DNA from: Flavobacteriales bacterium
GTDB lineage: Bacteria > Bacteroidota > Bacteroidia > Flavobacteriales > Flavobacteriaceae
Reading direction: 5' to 3'
Length of the DNA: 61,571 nucleotides
NCBI GenBank assembly: GCA_011526365.1
Contig: WTIO01000076.1
Span: 1 to 61,571, forward strand
Part shown: piece by piece, positions 35,622 to 45,019 of the stretch
Layout: the number at the start of each line of letters is the position of its first letter
Numbering within the stretch: the stretch's first letter is position 1
Translations under genes and position numbers: made by a program
Notes under the pieces: model-generated
The model's database searches: none
The model's input: only the letters and a program-made list of their open reading frames with translations
Told to the model about the DNA's origin: nothing

Positions 35622-36373
35622 TAAAGAGGCTATTCGCAATTTTTGTTTTTCTTTTTAGCAATGGAAGTATTGCTCAGGATACCACAGCATTATTTGAACA
35701 GGCTAACCAGCACTACAATGAAGGGGCCTACACCGAAGCTGTAAAAAACTATAAAGCCATATTGGCCACCAACCAGCACAGTACAGAGCTTTACTTCAAT
35801 TTGGGCAATGCGTATTACAAGCTCAATAAAGTAGCAGAAAGCATCTATTATTACGAAAAAGCCCTCCAATTGCAACCCGAGGATCCCGATGTTTTACACA
35901 ATATTCAGTTTGCCCAAAACATGACCTTAGACGCTATTGAAACCTTGCCACAAACCCAACTGGCTAGTGTTAAACAGCAGCTTTTGCAACAAATTTCTTT
36001 GCAACAATGGAGCTATGCCATCATTGTGTGTATTTGGTTGGCCCTACTGTTTTTTGCGTTATACATTATTAGTAGAAGCCCCCTGAGAAAGCGACTTGCC
36101 TTTATTGCGATGCTACTGACACTTTTTGTGGGAGGGGGGAGTTTTTTTGGGGCCAATGCGTCTTTAGATCAAAAAGAAAACGTGCAGTACGGCATTCTTT
36201 TTTCAGAAGAAATACAATTGTACGATGAACCCAACGCACGCTCGGAAGTGGCCTTTCTTTTACATCAAGGGGCTAAATTTCAAATTTTAGACAGCCTACA
36301 AGACTGGCAAAAAATACGCATTGCTAATGGGGCCGAAGGCTGGGTCAAAGGGGCGGCTATTAGAGCCCTGTAA
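35618..36373 (+). CDS. batE: BatE: TPR protein with SH3 domain
   Basis: 251 residues. Signal peptide (to about 19, SIAQD), two TPR motifs (~25-100: FEQANQHYNEGAYTEAV, LYFNLGNAYYKLNKVAES), two membrane helices (~135-153 and ~162-180) and a C-terminal bacterial SH3-like domain (~190-250: QLYDEPNARSEV, WQKIRIANGAEGWVKG). It closes the operon; the last 14 bases overlap the convergent cvpA gene. Confidence 0.92.
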   Translation: MIKRLFAIFVFLFSNGSIAQDTTALFEQANQHYNEGAYTEAVKNYKAILATNQHSTELYFNLGNAYYKLNKVAESIYYYEKALQLQPEDPDVLHNIQFAQNMTLDAIETLPQTQLASVKQQLLQQISLQQWSYAIIVCIWLALLFFALYIISRSPLRKRLAFIAMLLTLFVGGGSFFGANASLDQKENVQYGILFSEEIQLYDEPNARSEVAFLLHQGAKFQILDSLQDWQKIRIANGAEGWVKGAAIRAL

Positions 36374-36908
36374 TTTGCTCCACTGGTCCGTTGAGGTCTT
36401 GTGTCATTGCCCACTGAAATAGGCTTTCCCCTAATTGCTTTAACGGTGCATACAACATGGAGGATTCTAAAACATCTTCTGGCACAAGAGTAAACACCGA
36501 ATTAATTTCTAAAAGAACCAAAATTAAGGCACTAAAAATCAAGGCCCACTTGCCTATGCCAAAAGCGGCTCCTGCCAAGCGGTTAAGCAGCCCGAGGGCC
36601 ACAATTTTTAACACTTTTGTAGTCACCTTAGCCACCCAAGAAACACCGTACACGATACCCACAAATAAAACAAAGTAAATGATCAGTTTGCCGTATCTTT
36701 CGGGTAAGCTAACATAGGGGTGTATGAGTTCCATAAACTGTTCCGAAAAGCTTAACGCTCCCCAAACGCCTAAAATTAGGGCAACAATAGATGCAACTTC
36801 TACGACTAATCCTCGAGAAAATCCCTTGATGGCACCATAAAGCAGTCCAACACCTACAATAAGATCAAAATAATTCAAAAGGTCAATTTGGATTTTAAAG
36901 GTAACCAA
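36360..36908 (-). CDS. cvpA: CvpA-family membrane protein (non-ATG start)
   Basis: Up to 182 residues with four hydrophobic helices and the family opening FDLIVGVGLLYGAIKGFSRG. CvpA is linked to colicin V production and envelope stability. No ATG lies near the conserved N-terminus: the candidates are TTG at 36908 (as entered) or TTG at 36878, which begins exactly at MNYFDLIVG. I consider the second slightly more natural. It overlaps the BatE gene tail to tail by 14 bases and is divergent from the hypothetical gene at 36935. Confidence 0.85.
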   Translation of the reverse strand: MVTFKIQIDLLNYFDLIVGVGLLYGAIKGFSRGLVVEVASIVALILGVWGALSFSEQFMELIHPYVSLPERYGKLIIYFVLFVGIVYGVSWVAKVTTKVLKIVALGLLNRLAGAAFGIGKWALIFSALILVLLEINSVFTLVPEDVLESSMLYAPLKQLGESLFQWAMTQDLNGPVEQITGL

Positions 36909-36922
36909 TCTTTCAAAAAAAG

Positions 36923-36930
36923 TATCTTTG
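36923..36930 (+). promoter_or_regulatory. -7 element close to the start of the gene at 36935
   Basis: TATCTTTG is a full match to TAnnTTTG and ends only four bases before the ATG at 36935, implying a leaderless or nearly leaderless mRNA. The expected -33 TTTG is not 19 bases upstream; the nearest one is about 32 bases upstream. Confidence 0.4.
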
Positions 36931-36934
36931 CCCT

Positions 36935-37303
36935 ATGGAAAATGCAACCGTCCGTGACGCCAAATTAAAACAACGTTGGGAGGAGTTAGTCCACACCTTA
37001 TCAACACGGTTTAGTTCGGATGCCGACTTGGACCTCGAAGGGATGTTGTATTTGGTTGGTCTTCAAGAATTGGGGCAACTTCACAAACGCTTTAAAAAGG
37101 ATGACAATGTGAATTTGATGCACATTGGTATTTGCACCATTTTAGAGCCTTATGGCTACTACCGTTTTGATCATTTTGACAAAGACGGTTGGCCGCATTT
37201 TGAATTGGTTGCTCCCTTGCCGGCTTTAAAACCGGGAGAGCAAAAACTGTTGATGAAAGAAGCATTGGTGGACTATTTTTTAGAAAAAGGTATTATCCGT
37301 TAG
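36935..37303 (+). CDS. Conserved flavobacterial hypothetical protein before pheS
   Basis: 122 residues, no signal peptide or membrane helix. The sequence LEGMLYLVGLQELGQ and MHIGICTILEPYGYY, then FDHFDKDGWPHFELV, suggests a small alpha/beta cytoplasmic protein. I recognise it only as a conserved companion of pheS in Flavobacteriia; its function is unknown. It starts near a TATCTTTG -7 element and ends 11 bases before pheS, so the two share an mRNA. Confidence 0.75.
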   Translation: MENATVRDAKLKQRWEELVHTLSTRFSSDADLDLEGMLYLVGLQELGQLHKRFKKDDNVNLMHIGICTILEPYGYYRFDHFDKDGWPHFELVAPLPALKPGEQKLLMKEALVDYFLEKGIIR

Positions 37304-37314
37304 AAGTACAGCAT

Positions 37315-38328
37315 ATGATAGACCAGGTTAAAGATCATCTTGAAAAAGTAGCACAGTTTGAAAGCACAGATAAGGAGGCTATTGAGTCGTTCCGAATTGC
37401 TTACGCAGGAAAAAAGGGTATTTTAAATGACTTTTTTGCAGCCTTCCGTGAAATTCCTGCCGAACAAAAAAAGGAGTTTGGGCAGGTGCTCAACCAACTT
37501 AAAACCGCGGTTAATGACAAGGTGAAAGCCTTAACGGCCCAGCAACAAAGCAGTTTTAAAAAACAAATTGAAGATCCTTTTCGTTCGGGCTTCCCCATTA
37601 CTTCAGGAGCCCATCACCCCCTAGAAATTGTAAAAAACCGCATTGTAGCCATTTTTAATCAGGTGGGCTTTACGCTTTCTGAGGGCCCCGAGATTGAAGA
37701 CGATTGGCATAATTTTACCGCCCTAAACCTTCCCGAGCATCACCCTGCACGGGACATGCAGGACACCTTTTTTATACAAACAGATCCTGATATATTGCTG
37801 CGCACCCACACCTCCTCCGTACAGGTGCGTTATATGGAAAATAATGCTCCCCCCATTCGTACCATTTCTCCAGGGAGGGTGTTTCGGAACGAGGCTATTT
37901 CGGCGCGTTCCCATTGTTTGTTCCATCAGGTGGAAGGCTTATTAATTGACAAAGCGGTGTCTTTTGCCGATTTAAAACAAATGCTGCTGTATTTTACCAA
38001 AGCCCTATTTGGAAAATCTAAAATCCGTTTACGCCCTTCGTATTTCCCTTTTACCGAACCCAGTGCAGAAGTGGACATTTACTGGGGACTAGAAACCGAA
38101 ACCGATTACCGTATTACCAAAGGGACGGGCTGGTTAGAAATTATGGGTTGTGGTATGGTAGATCCTAATGTACTTCAAAACTGTGGCATTGATCCCGAGG
38201 AATATTCGGGCTATGCATTTGGTATGGGGATTGAACGCATTGCCATGTTGCTCTATCAAATTGGAGACATACGTATGTTTTATGAAAACGACTTGCGGTT
38301 TTTAGAGCAATTTCGCAGCGAAGGCTAA
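37315..38328 (+). CDS. pheS: Phenylalanine--tRNA ligase alpha subunit
   Basis: 337 residues. Class II synthetase motifs are visible: motif 2 as FRNEAISARSHCLFHQVEG and motif 3 as FGMGIERIAML near the C-terminus. The N-terminal coiled coil (~1-85) contacts tRNA. It makes Phe-tRNA together with PheT, which is not in the window. The stop overlaps the convergent gpsA stop by four bases (CTAA). Confidence 0.97.
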   Translation: MIDQVKDHLEKVAQFESTDKEAIESFRIAYAGKKGILNDFFAAFREIPAEQKKEFGQVLNQLKTAVNDKVKALTAQQQSSFKKQIEDPFRSGFPITSGAHHPLEIVKNRIVAIFNQVGFTLSEGPEIEDDWHNFTALNLPEHHPARDMQDTFFIQTDPDILLRTHTSSVQVRYMENNAPPIRTISPGRVFRNEAISARSHCLFHQVEGLLIDKAVSFADLKQMLLYFTKALFGKSKIRLRPSYFPFTEPSAEVDIYWGLETETDYRITKGTGWLEIMGCGMVDPNVLQNCGIDPEEYSGYAFGMGIERIAMLLYQIGDIRMFYENDLRFLEQFRSEG

Positions 38329-39368
38329 TCTAGCTTTTTTGTCAGCCGGTGCATTTCCTTTCGCGCCGATTTTCCTTCATAAAGAATTTGATGCATCGCC
38401 TTAATTATAGGAATACGCGTACGGTACTTTTTGTTGATAAGCACAGCCATTTGTGTGGCGTAATAGCCTTCGGCAATCATGTTCATTTCCATTAGAGCGG
38501 TTTTAACGCCATAGCCCTTTCCAATCATGGTGCCTAAACTTCTATTTCTACTAAAGGTAGAATAGCCCGTAACAAGGAGATCGCCCAAATAAGCCGAGTT
38601 GTTAATGTTGCGTTTCATTTTATAGACATCCTTAATAAAACGTTTCATTTCCCTTATGGCATTGCTCATAAGAACACTCTGAAAATTATCACCATAATTA
38701 AGACCGTGGGCTACTCCTGCTGCTACGGCGTAAATATTCTTAAGCATTGCAGCATATTCTGTACCGATGATGTCATTAGATACTTTTGTACGGATGTAAT
38801 GGTTTTTCATCATTTTTGCCAGCTGTGCAGCTATGGGGCGTTCTATACAGGCAATGGTGAGGTAGCACAAGCGCTCTAGGGCCACTTCTTCTGCATGACT
38901 GGGCCCCGCAATTACCCCAATTTGGTTTAGTGGTAAGTTGTAGTTTTTGTTCAGGTGTTCCCCGAGTGTGAGCATGCTTTCAGGCACCACCCCTTTTACA
39001 GCGGTAAACACAATTTTTTCTGCAAGTAGTGTTTTGGGAAGTTGTTTTAATGCCTCCTCTACAAAAGCCGAGGGAATGGCAATGATTAGCACATCAGCTT
39101 TTTCAACCACCTCTAGGATATTGGTGTCGAGATGAATTTTTCGAATCTTTAAACGTGTGCTGCTGAGGTATCGCGGGTGGTGGCGGTGTTTTTCAATATG
39201 GACCCGGTCGACCTCATTTCTTATGTACCAATGCGTAGCATAGCCATTGTCGGTGAGTACTTTTACTAAGGCTGTACCCCAGCTTCCTCCACCAAGCACT
39301 GCAAGCTGTAGTTTTTGCTTTTCTAAAAGCCGTTTCCAACGGGGCAGTTGTTTTTCCAGTACAGTCAA
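38325..39368 (-). CDS. gpsA: Glycerol-3-phosphate dehydrogenase [NAD(P)+]
   Basis: 347 residues from a TTG start at 39368; the frame has a stop a short distance upstream and no ATG before the nucleotide motif. The NAD(P) motif GGGSWG is at 26-31, later segments are VIAGPSHAEEVA, GTEYAAMLKNIYAVAAG and NRSLG. It supplies sn-glycerol 3-phosphate for phospholipid synthesis in the cytoplasm. The N-terminal extension of about 20 residues (TVLEKQLPRWKRLLEK) is odd; a later non-ATG start cannot be excluded. Confidence 0.92.
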   Translation of the reverse strand: MTVLEKQLPRWKRLLEKQKLQLAVLGGGSWGTALVKVLTDNGYATHWYIRNEVDRVHIEKHRHHPRYLSSTRLKIRKIHLDTNILEVVEKADVLIIAIPSAFVEEALKQLPKTLLAEKIVFTAVKGVVPESMLTLGEHLNKNYNLPLNQIGVIAGPSHAEEVALERLCYLTIACIERPIAAQLAKMMKNHYIRTKVSNDIIGTEYAAMLKNIYAVAAGVAHGLNYGDNFQSVLMSNAIREMKRFIKDVYKMKRNINNSAYLGDLLVTGYSTFSRNRSLGTMIGKGYGVKTALMEMNMIAEGYYATQMAVLINKKYRTRIPIIKAMHQILYEGKSARKEMHRLTKKLD

Positions 39369-39380
39369 AGTAGTGGAAAA

Positions 39381-39812
39381 TTAAATCCAAGTATCCCAAG
39401 GAATTCTACTTAGTAGTAACAGTAGTCCAAGGGTGTAGAACACGGCAATACGCCCAAATTTTTTAGCGTCGCTTTGTTGGCGTTTGTGTAACGACCAACC
39501 TAGCGTAATTAAAAACAGCGCCAAGATGTTGGTAATGGGATGTTCCACAAGATACAATCGTGCTTGAGGGTCTTTCATTACAGCCATTCCTTGCGACCAT
39601 TGGTCAAACCAAGGCGACACAAAATAAAGGATAAGGCCAATGAGTAATTGTATGTGACTTACGATGAGTCCAAAAAGGGACAAGCGCAAATCGCGATTGA
39701 GAAATTGGGCAGCAGAAAGGCGTCCTTTGCAGGCATTTAATACTGCTACAAGCAGCATAATTAGCGTGACATAGGCCCAAATAGAATGGATGTTTTTTAC
39801 AAGTGCATACAT
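39381..39812 (-). CDS. Four-helix membrane protein, cytochrome b-like
   Basis: 143 residues with four hydrophobic helices (~8-27, ~45-64, ~90-105 and ~120-137). His9, His53 and His91 lie at helix ends, so haem binding is possible, and flavobacterial relatives are often labelled cytochrome b. The sequence SHIQLLIGLILYFVSPWFDQW is typical of this group (shown in part). No partner indicates an electron chain. It is 12 bases upstream of gpsA on the same strand and downstream of the aldehyde dehydrogenase. Confidence 0.7.
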   Translation of the reverse strand: MYALVKNIHSIWAYVTLIMLLVAVLNACKGRLSAAQFLNRDLRLSLFGLIVSHIQLLIGLILYFVSPWFDQWSQGMAVMKDPQARLYLVEHPITNILALFLITLGWSLHKRQQSDAKKFGRIAVFYTLGLLLLLSRIPWDTWI

Positions 39813-39827
39813 ACTGTTATGGTTTGG

Positions 39828-41363
39828 TTACAAATCAAATTTAATTCCCTGTGCAAGGGGCAATTCCGGGGAGTAGTTTATGGTATTGGTTTGGCGACGC
39901 ATATACACCTTCCAGGCATCGGAACCACTTTCACGTCCGCCTCCGGTGTCTTTTTCCCCACCAAATGCACCGCCAATTTCTGCTCCTGAAGTGCCAATAT
40001 TGACATTGGCAATTCCACAGTCGCTTCCCTGATGGGAAAGAAATTGTTCGGCCTCGCGGAGGTTTTGTGTCATAATTGCGGAAGAGAGCCCTTGACTTAC
40101 ATCATTTTGCAGGGCAATGGCATTGCTTAGTTCTCCAGAATAACGAATCAAGTACAACAGTGGTGCAAAGGTTTCTTCTTGTAATGCTTCGGCATCCTGA
40201 GGCATTTCGGCAATGGAAGGGCTTACATAGCACCCACTTTCATAGCCTTTTCCTGAAAGGGCTTCGCCTTTAACTACCCATTGTCCTCCTTGAGCTTCAA
40301 CGGCTTCAAGAGCATCGGTGTACATTTTTACCGCATCGGTGTCAATAAGTGGCCCAACATGATTGTTTTCATCTAAAGGATCACCAATGCGTAGCTGTTT
40401 GTATGCGGCTACTAGCGCTTCTTTTACGGTATCAAAAATACTGTCGTGTACAATTAACCGCCGGGTAGAAGTACAGCGTTGCCCGCAGGTTCCAACGGCA
40501 CCAAATACGGCACCAATTACGGTCATTTTTATATCTGCATCGGGAGTTACAATAATGGCATTGTTTCCTCCTAATTCGAGGAGCGAACGTCCCAGTCGTT
40601 GCCCTACGGTTGCGGCAACACTTTTCCCCATACGGGTAGATCCAGTGGCAGAAACCAGCGGCATACGTCGGTCTTCAGCCATCCATTTTCCAACAGCAGC
40701 ATCTCCGTTGATGACACAGGAAATGCCCTCGGGGAGTCCCATTTCTTCCAATGCTTCTGAAATTATATTTTGACAGGCTATACTGCACAAGGGAGCTTTT
40801 TCACTGGGCTTCCAAACGCATACATCGCCACAAACCCAAGCCAAGGCCACATTCCAACTCCATACCGCTACAGGGAAATTAAAGGCAGAGATAATTCCTA
40901 CAATTCCCAAGGGATGATACTGCTCATACATGCGGTGCCCAGGGCGTTCGGAATGCATCGTGAAGCCGTGCAGCTGGCGGGATAGGCCCACAGCAAAATC
41001 GCAGATGTCAATCATCTCTTGTACTTCTCCCAAGCCTTCCTGGTAGGATTTCCCCATTTCGTAGGAAACCAACTGACCCAATGCAGCTTTTTTCTCACGG
41101 AGTTTATTGCCAAAACAACGCACGAGTTCTCCACGTTGGGGAGCGGGAAGCATTCGGAACGATTCAAAGGCTTCTGCAGCCGTTTGCAGCACTTGTTCAT
41201 AGTCCTCAACAGTGGCTGAGGTTACAGTACCTAAGGTTTTTCCATCTACAGGAGAGCTTGCTGTTATGGCAGCTCCTGAGCCAAACCAGTTTTTCCCTGT
41301 GGAACATCCCGATTGTTCTTTAGAAATGCCCAATTCCTTGAGTAGTGCGTCTGTTGCTAGCAT
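39828..41363 (-). CDS. Aldehyde dehydrogenase, ALDH7 type
   Basis: 511 residues from ATG 41363; a frame from 41447 adds 28 residues with no homology and is rejected. Catalytic residues are Glu263 (LLELGG) and Cys297 (TCGQRCTSTRR). The opening of the family (SSPVDGKTLG) and the C-terminal IGGAFGGEKDTGGGRESGSDAW identify the ALDH7/alpha-aminoadipic semialdehyde dehydrogenase group, likely acting in lysine breakdown in the cytoplasm with NAD+. It is divergent from the isoaspartyl peptidase gene. Confidence 0.92.
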   Translation of the reverse strand: MLATDALLKELGISKEQSGCSTGKNWFGSGAAITASSPVDGKTLGTVTSATVEDYEQVLQTAAEAFESFRMLPAPQRGELVRCFGNKLREKKAALGQLVSYEMGKSYQEGLGEVQEMIDICDFAVGLSRQLHGFTMHSERPGHRMYEQYHPLGIVGIISAFNFPVAVWSWNVALAWVCGDVCVWKPSEKAPLCSIACQNIISEALEEMGLPEGISCVINGDAAVGKWMAEDRRMPLVSATGSTRMGKSVAATVGQRLGRSLLELGGNNAIIVTPDADIKMTVIGAVFGAVGTCGQRCTSTRRLIVHDSIFDTVKEALVAAYKQLRIGDPLDENNHVGPLIDTDAVKMYTDALEAVEAQGGQWVVKGEALSGKGYESGCYVSPSIAEMPQDAEALQEETFAPLLYLIRYSGELSNAIALQNDVSQGLSSAIMTQNLREAEQFLSHQGSDCGIANVNIGTSGAEIGGAFGGEKDTGGGRESGSDAWKVYMRRQTNTINYSPELPLAQGIKFDL

Positions 41364-41458
41364 AAAAAAAATTTTCCTTAAATGTAGCACATCTTGAATT
41401 GTTTCGCCTAAAATTTGATTGAAATTAGTACCTTGATTTAAATTCAAGACAAAAAATT

Positions 41459-42481
41459 ATGAAGCGTTTTTTAGTACTAGCCCTACTCCTTTTTTTGGGA
41501 TGTGAAACTCCAAAAAATACCCCCGCTTCCCCTGAGTCCACCTTTGGTATTGTGATTCATGGCGGAGCAGGAACCATTTTAAAGAAAAACATGACTCCAG
41601 AAATGGAAGCTGCTTACCGGGCAACCTTAGAGGAGGCAATTCGCACCGGACATGCCATTTTAAAAGTGGGAGGGAGTAGCAAAGAAGCTGTTGAAAAAAC
41701 CATCCATGTGATGGAAAACTCCCCATTGTTTAATGCTGGAAAAGGCGCTGTACTAACCGCCGACGCAACCATAGAATTAGATGCTTCCTTTATGGATGGC
41801 GCCACTCTAGATGCCGGGGCCATAGCTGGAGTGCAAACCATAAAAAATCCTATTAGTGCAGCCATTGCCGTAATGGAAGATTCTCCCCATGTCATGCTTT
41901 CTGGAAAAGGAGCTGAATCTTTTGCTGAAGGACAAGGCTTAGCGCTAGTAGCCCCAGAATACTTCTACACCAAAAGGCGGCAGCAAGCACTGGAACGCGT
42001 GAAAGCTAGAGAAAATCAAACGGCACTAAACAGTGAAGAAGCGGCCTATTTACGGGCGCAACGACGCGGCACGGTGGGTTGCGTTGCCTTGGATCAGTCG
42101 GGGAATTTAGCGGCAGGAACGTCTACAGGAGGAATGACCAACAAAAAATGGAACCGTATTGGTGATGCTCCCATAATTGGTGCAGGCACCTATGCCAATA
42201 ATGCCAGTTGTGCCATATCAGCTACGGGATGGGGGGAGTATTTTATTCGTGCTGTGGTTGCCCACGACATTGCTGCGCTCATGGAGTATAAAGGCCTGAG
42301 CATTCAAGAAGCAGCAAAAATTGTTATTCATGACAAGGTAGGAAAACTAGGAGGCGATGGAGGAATTGTAGGTATTGATAACAAAGGGCAAATTGCCATG
42401 GAAATGAATACAGCGGGTATGTACCGTGCCCATATGGATGGCAAAGGCAATTTAACCGTTAAAATTTATGCTGAAGAATAA
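41459..42481 (+). CDS. Lipoprotein isoaspartyl peptidase/L-asparaginase
   Basis: 340 residues. The lipobox FLGC puts the lipid on Cys15. The Ntn-hydrolase precursor is complete: HGGAGTI near residue 35, the autocleavage site RRGTVGC with Thr205 as nucleophile, GTSTGGMTNK and GAGTYANN. It is synthesised as one chain and splits into alpha and beta subunits. It removes isoaspartyl residues from peptides or hydrolyses Asn in the periplasm or at the outer membrane. The stop lies 14 bases inside the next gene. Confidence 0.93.
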   Translation: MKRFLVLALLLFLGCETPKNTPASPESTFGIVIHGGAGTILKKNMTPEMEAAYRATLEEAIRTGHAILKVGGSSKEAVEKTIHVMENSPLFNAGKGAVLTADATIELDASFMDGATLDAGAIAGVQTIKNPISAAIAVMEDSPHVMLSGKGAESFAEGQGLALVAPEYFYTKRRQQALERVKARENQTALNSEEAAYLRAQRRGTVGCVALDQSGNLAAGTSTGGMTNKKWNRIGDAPIIGAGTYANNASCAISATGWGEYFIRAVVAHDIAALMEYKGLSIQEAAKIVIHDKVGKLGGDGGIVGIDNKGQIAMEMNTAGMYRAHMDGKGNLTVKIYAEE

Positions 42482-42803
42482 GACGCCCTATTATGCTGTG
42501 ATTTTCTCAAATCAGCGTATTACTACAGATGATGTTTTTTATCAAAACTTGTCCAAAAGTTTGCGTGCTTCGGCAAAATCCCAACCAGGATATTTAGGTT
42601 TAGAAAGCTATAGTAACCCTGATGGAACAGGAACTACCATTAGTTATTGGGAGGATTTAAAATCCATAGCAGCCTGGCGTAAAAATGCTGAACACATTGT
42701 TGCACAGCACTATGGCCGTGATACTGCCTATACCAATTATACCGTTCGGGTTTGTGAGGTACAGCGGGAATATCAATTTAGCAAAGAAAAAAACATCTCT
42801 TAA
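42468..42803 (+). CDS. Antibiotic biosynthesis monooxygenase-type protein
   Basis: 111 residues, ABM-like ferredoxin fold: YYAVIFSNQRI, a helix with LRASAKSQPGYLGLESY, then ISYWEDLKSIAAWRKNAEHIVAQ and a final Y-rich strand. Such proteins form dimers and degrade haem or oxidise small molecules; many are uncharacterised. The ATG at 42468 overlaps the asparaginase gene by 14 bases in another frame, which suggests coupled translation. Confidence 0.88.
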   Translation: MLKNKTPYYAVIFSNQRITTDDVFYQNLSKSLRASAKSQPGYLGLESYSNPDGTGTTISYWEDLKSIAAWRKNAEHIVAQHYGRDTAYTNYTVRVCEVQREYQFSKEKNIS

Positions 42804-42875
42804 GTATAAAATTGCTGCCCCAATCATGTGTTTTTTGTACCGCTGGGCCCCTGAATTAGAAAAGCAAATCTATGT

Positions 42876-43169
42876 TTAATCCTCCGATGCTTTGGGTGTT
42901 TCTAATTTTTGACTTTGATGTACCAAGGTGAGCATTACCACAGCTACCATGGTGTGGAGGAAACCAAAAGAAAAGGCATCTAAACTGGGCATCTCCCCTT
43001 GAACAGAAGCCAAAGAAAAAAAGAAAACAGCCGCCACGTTTAGCGTCGCTACGCTATAGCCGTAAAACAAACGGATTTTAGGTTTGTGCCATACTTTTTT
43101 AAGAATAAAAAAAGTGACTAACCAAAATATAAACTCATAGAGATATTGAATGTCGTGTAACCCCAGCAT
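42876..43169 (-). CDS. 97-residue membrane protein
   Basis: Three hydrophobic segments (~8-23, ~36-54, ~68-83) and a short charged tail. No family recognised. It ends 72 bases from the convergent ABM gene; these 72 bases contain no terminator I can see. It follows the symporter gene on the same strand by 59 bases. Confidence 0.6.
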   Translation of the reverse strand: MLGLHDIQYLYEFIFWLVTFFILKKVWHKPKIRLFYGYSVATLNVAAVFFFSLASVQGEMPSLDAFSFGFLHTMVAVVMLTLVHQSQKLETPKASED

Positions 43170-43228
43170 AATCCTTCAGCATTTTTATTTAAAAGTATAA
43201 AACTTTGGGAACTAGCGAAATACCTTCC

Positions 43229-45019
43229 CTATTTTCTTGTACTTATCTGTCGCCAGAAGTGAAAGAGTCCCCACAAGGACAATAATGCAGTTCCAAGCAA
43301 CCAAGCCATACGGGTATAATCACCATAAAGCAGTGATCCCAGGGCAAAAAGTAAGCCGTATACTGCTGCTGTCCCCATAATCATGCATACAATACCCAGC
43401 GGCACATCCCAAGCGGCTTCTGATTGGGTGGAGTTGTTTTGTACTGGCATTTTTGCTACAACTTTTTTCCATCCTGGTCCTCCCGGTTGTATTTTTTCAT
43501 AAAATTTAATCAGGGTTGCCTCCTCTTCAGGAGAGGTTACTAGTGTAACGCCAATCCAGGCAAGGGTTGTAACTCCCACACCAATAAGCAACTGATTAAA
43601 TGTGCTCAAGGGGGTAAACCCTAGTAGTGGGTGGAGTACTTGCATATAAATAGCCAACAGAAATGAGACCACCATGGCCGTAATTTCACTAAAAACATTT
43701 ATGCGGTACCAAAACCAGCGCAGGATAAACAGTAATCCTGTCCCTGCACCAATTTGTAGTAGAATGCTAAAAGCCTGTAAGGCATTGTCCAATACTAAAG
43801 CAAAAAGTCCAGCAGCAAGCATCAATAGTGAAATGGTCCATCGCCCTAAGCTTACCAGCTTTTTTTCGCTGGCGTTAGGGTTGATAAATCGAGAGTAGAA
43901 ATCGTGTACTACATAGGAAGCCCCCCAGTTTAAGTGGGTAGAGATGGTGGACATAAAGGCAGCAATAAGTGAGGCTACCAACAGTCCTAATAAGCCCGAA
44001 GGTAAAAAGGTCATCATAGCAGGATAAGCCAAATCGTGGCCTATGAGTGAGGCGTCAATGTTTGGAAAAGCTTGTTGTAAGCTGTCTAAGTTAGGGAAGA
44101 TTATCAAGGAGGCTAAAGCCACTAAAATCCATGGCCAAGGGCGTACGGCATAATGCATAAAGTTAAATAACAATGTAGCCCAAATAGCATTTTTTTCATC
44201 CTTAGCAGAAAGCATTCGTTGGGCGATGTACCCCCCTCCACCAGGTTCTGCACCTGGATACCATACACTCCACCATTGTAGTGCAATGGGAATTAAAAAA
44301 ACCGATAAGAACAGTTCTTTATTGCTGAGCTTTGGAATAAAATCCAGTTTGGGTTGCACATCGGCATGGGAAAATAAATTGCTCAAACCATCAATTTCAG
44401 GAAGTCCAATTATAAATCCAGCTGCCCAAAAAGTGGCAATCATGGCCAAAATAAACTGAAAAAAGTCGGTGATAATAACACCTTTTAACCCTCCTAGAGA
44501 GCTGTAAACAACGGTAATTACTGAGGCAATCAACAGTGTTTGTACTGGACTTAACCCCAACAAAACTCCACCAATTTTAATGGCGGCCAAACACACTGAG
44601 GCCATAATCATTATGTTAAAAAACACCCCTAAATAAAGCGCACGAAAACCTCGGAGAAAGGCCGCACTTTTTCCGCTGTAGCGCAACTCATAAAATTCTA
44701 AATCGGTTAGGGCTTCCGAACGCCGCCACAATTTGGCGTACACAAAAACTGTGAGCATTCCAGTGAGCAAAAATGCCCACCACACCCAATTTCCTGAAAC
44801 ACCATTGGTGCGTACGATGTCGGTTACCAAATTTGGTGTGTCCGAAGAAAAGGTGGTGGCCACCATAGAGATGCCCAACAACCACCATGGCATGTTTCTT
44901 CCCGAAAGAAAGAAATCCCCTACCCCCTGGCTGGCTTTTTTAGACACTCGCCATCCGATGTATAAAGAAAGAATAAAAAACCCGATCACTATGGACCAGT
45001 CTAATGTGGAAAGTTGCAT
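43229..45019 (-). CDS. Sodium:solute symporter (SSS family)
   Basis: 596 residues with about 13 or 14 hydrophobic helices, typical of SSS. The sequence opens with LSTLDWSIVIGFFILSLYIGWRVSKK and includes GRNMPWWLLGISMVATTFSSDTPN, a family hallmark (shown in part), and the sodium-site Ser/Thr in helix 8 (SLIAAFMSTISTHLNWGASY). The substrate (sugar, amino acid or other) cannot be told. The C-terminal soluble loop contains the conserved PGGPGWKK. It sits alone in its transcription unit, followed by a small membrane protein. Confidence 0.9.
   Translation of the reverse strand: MQLSTLDWSIVIGFFILSLYIGWRVSKKASQGVGDFFLSGRNMPWWLLGISMVATTFSSDTPNLVTDIVRTNGVSGNWVWWAFLLTGMLTVFVYAKLWRRSEALTDLEFYELRYSGKSAAFLRGFRALYLGVFFNIMIMASVCLAAIKIGGVLLGLSPVQTLLIASVITVVYSSLGGLKGVIITDFFQFILAMIATFWAAGFIIGLPEIDGLSNLFSHADVQPKLDFIPKLSNKELFLSVFLIPIALQWWSVWYPGAEPGGGGYIAQRMLSAKDEKNAIWATLLFNFMHYAVRPWPWILVALASLIIFPNLDSLQQAFPNIDASLIGHDLAYPAMMTFLPSGLLGLLVASLIAAFMSTISTHLNWGASYVVHDFYSRFINPNASEKKLVSLGRWTISLLMLAAGLFALVLDNALQAFSILLQIGAGTGLLFILRWFWYRINVFSEITAMVVSFLLAIYMQVLHPLLGFTPLSTFNQLLIGVGVTTLAWIGVTLVTSPEEEATLIKFYEKIQPGGPGWKKVVAKMPVQNNSTQSEAAWDVPLGIVCMIMGTAAVYGLLFALGSLLYGDYTRMAWLLGTALLSLWGLFHFWRQISTRK

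Noticed and set aside
40363-40773. 136-residue plus-strand frame over the aldehyde dehydrogenase gene
   Set aside because: Antisense shadow; the minus-strand frame carries all ALDH motifs.
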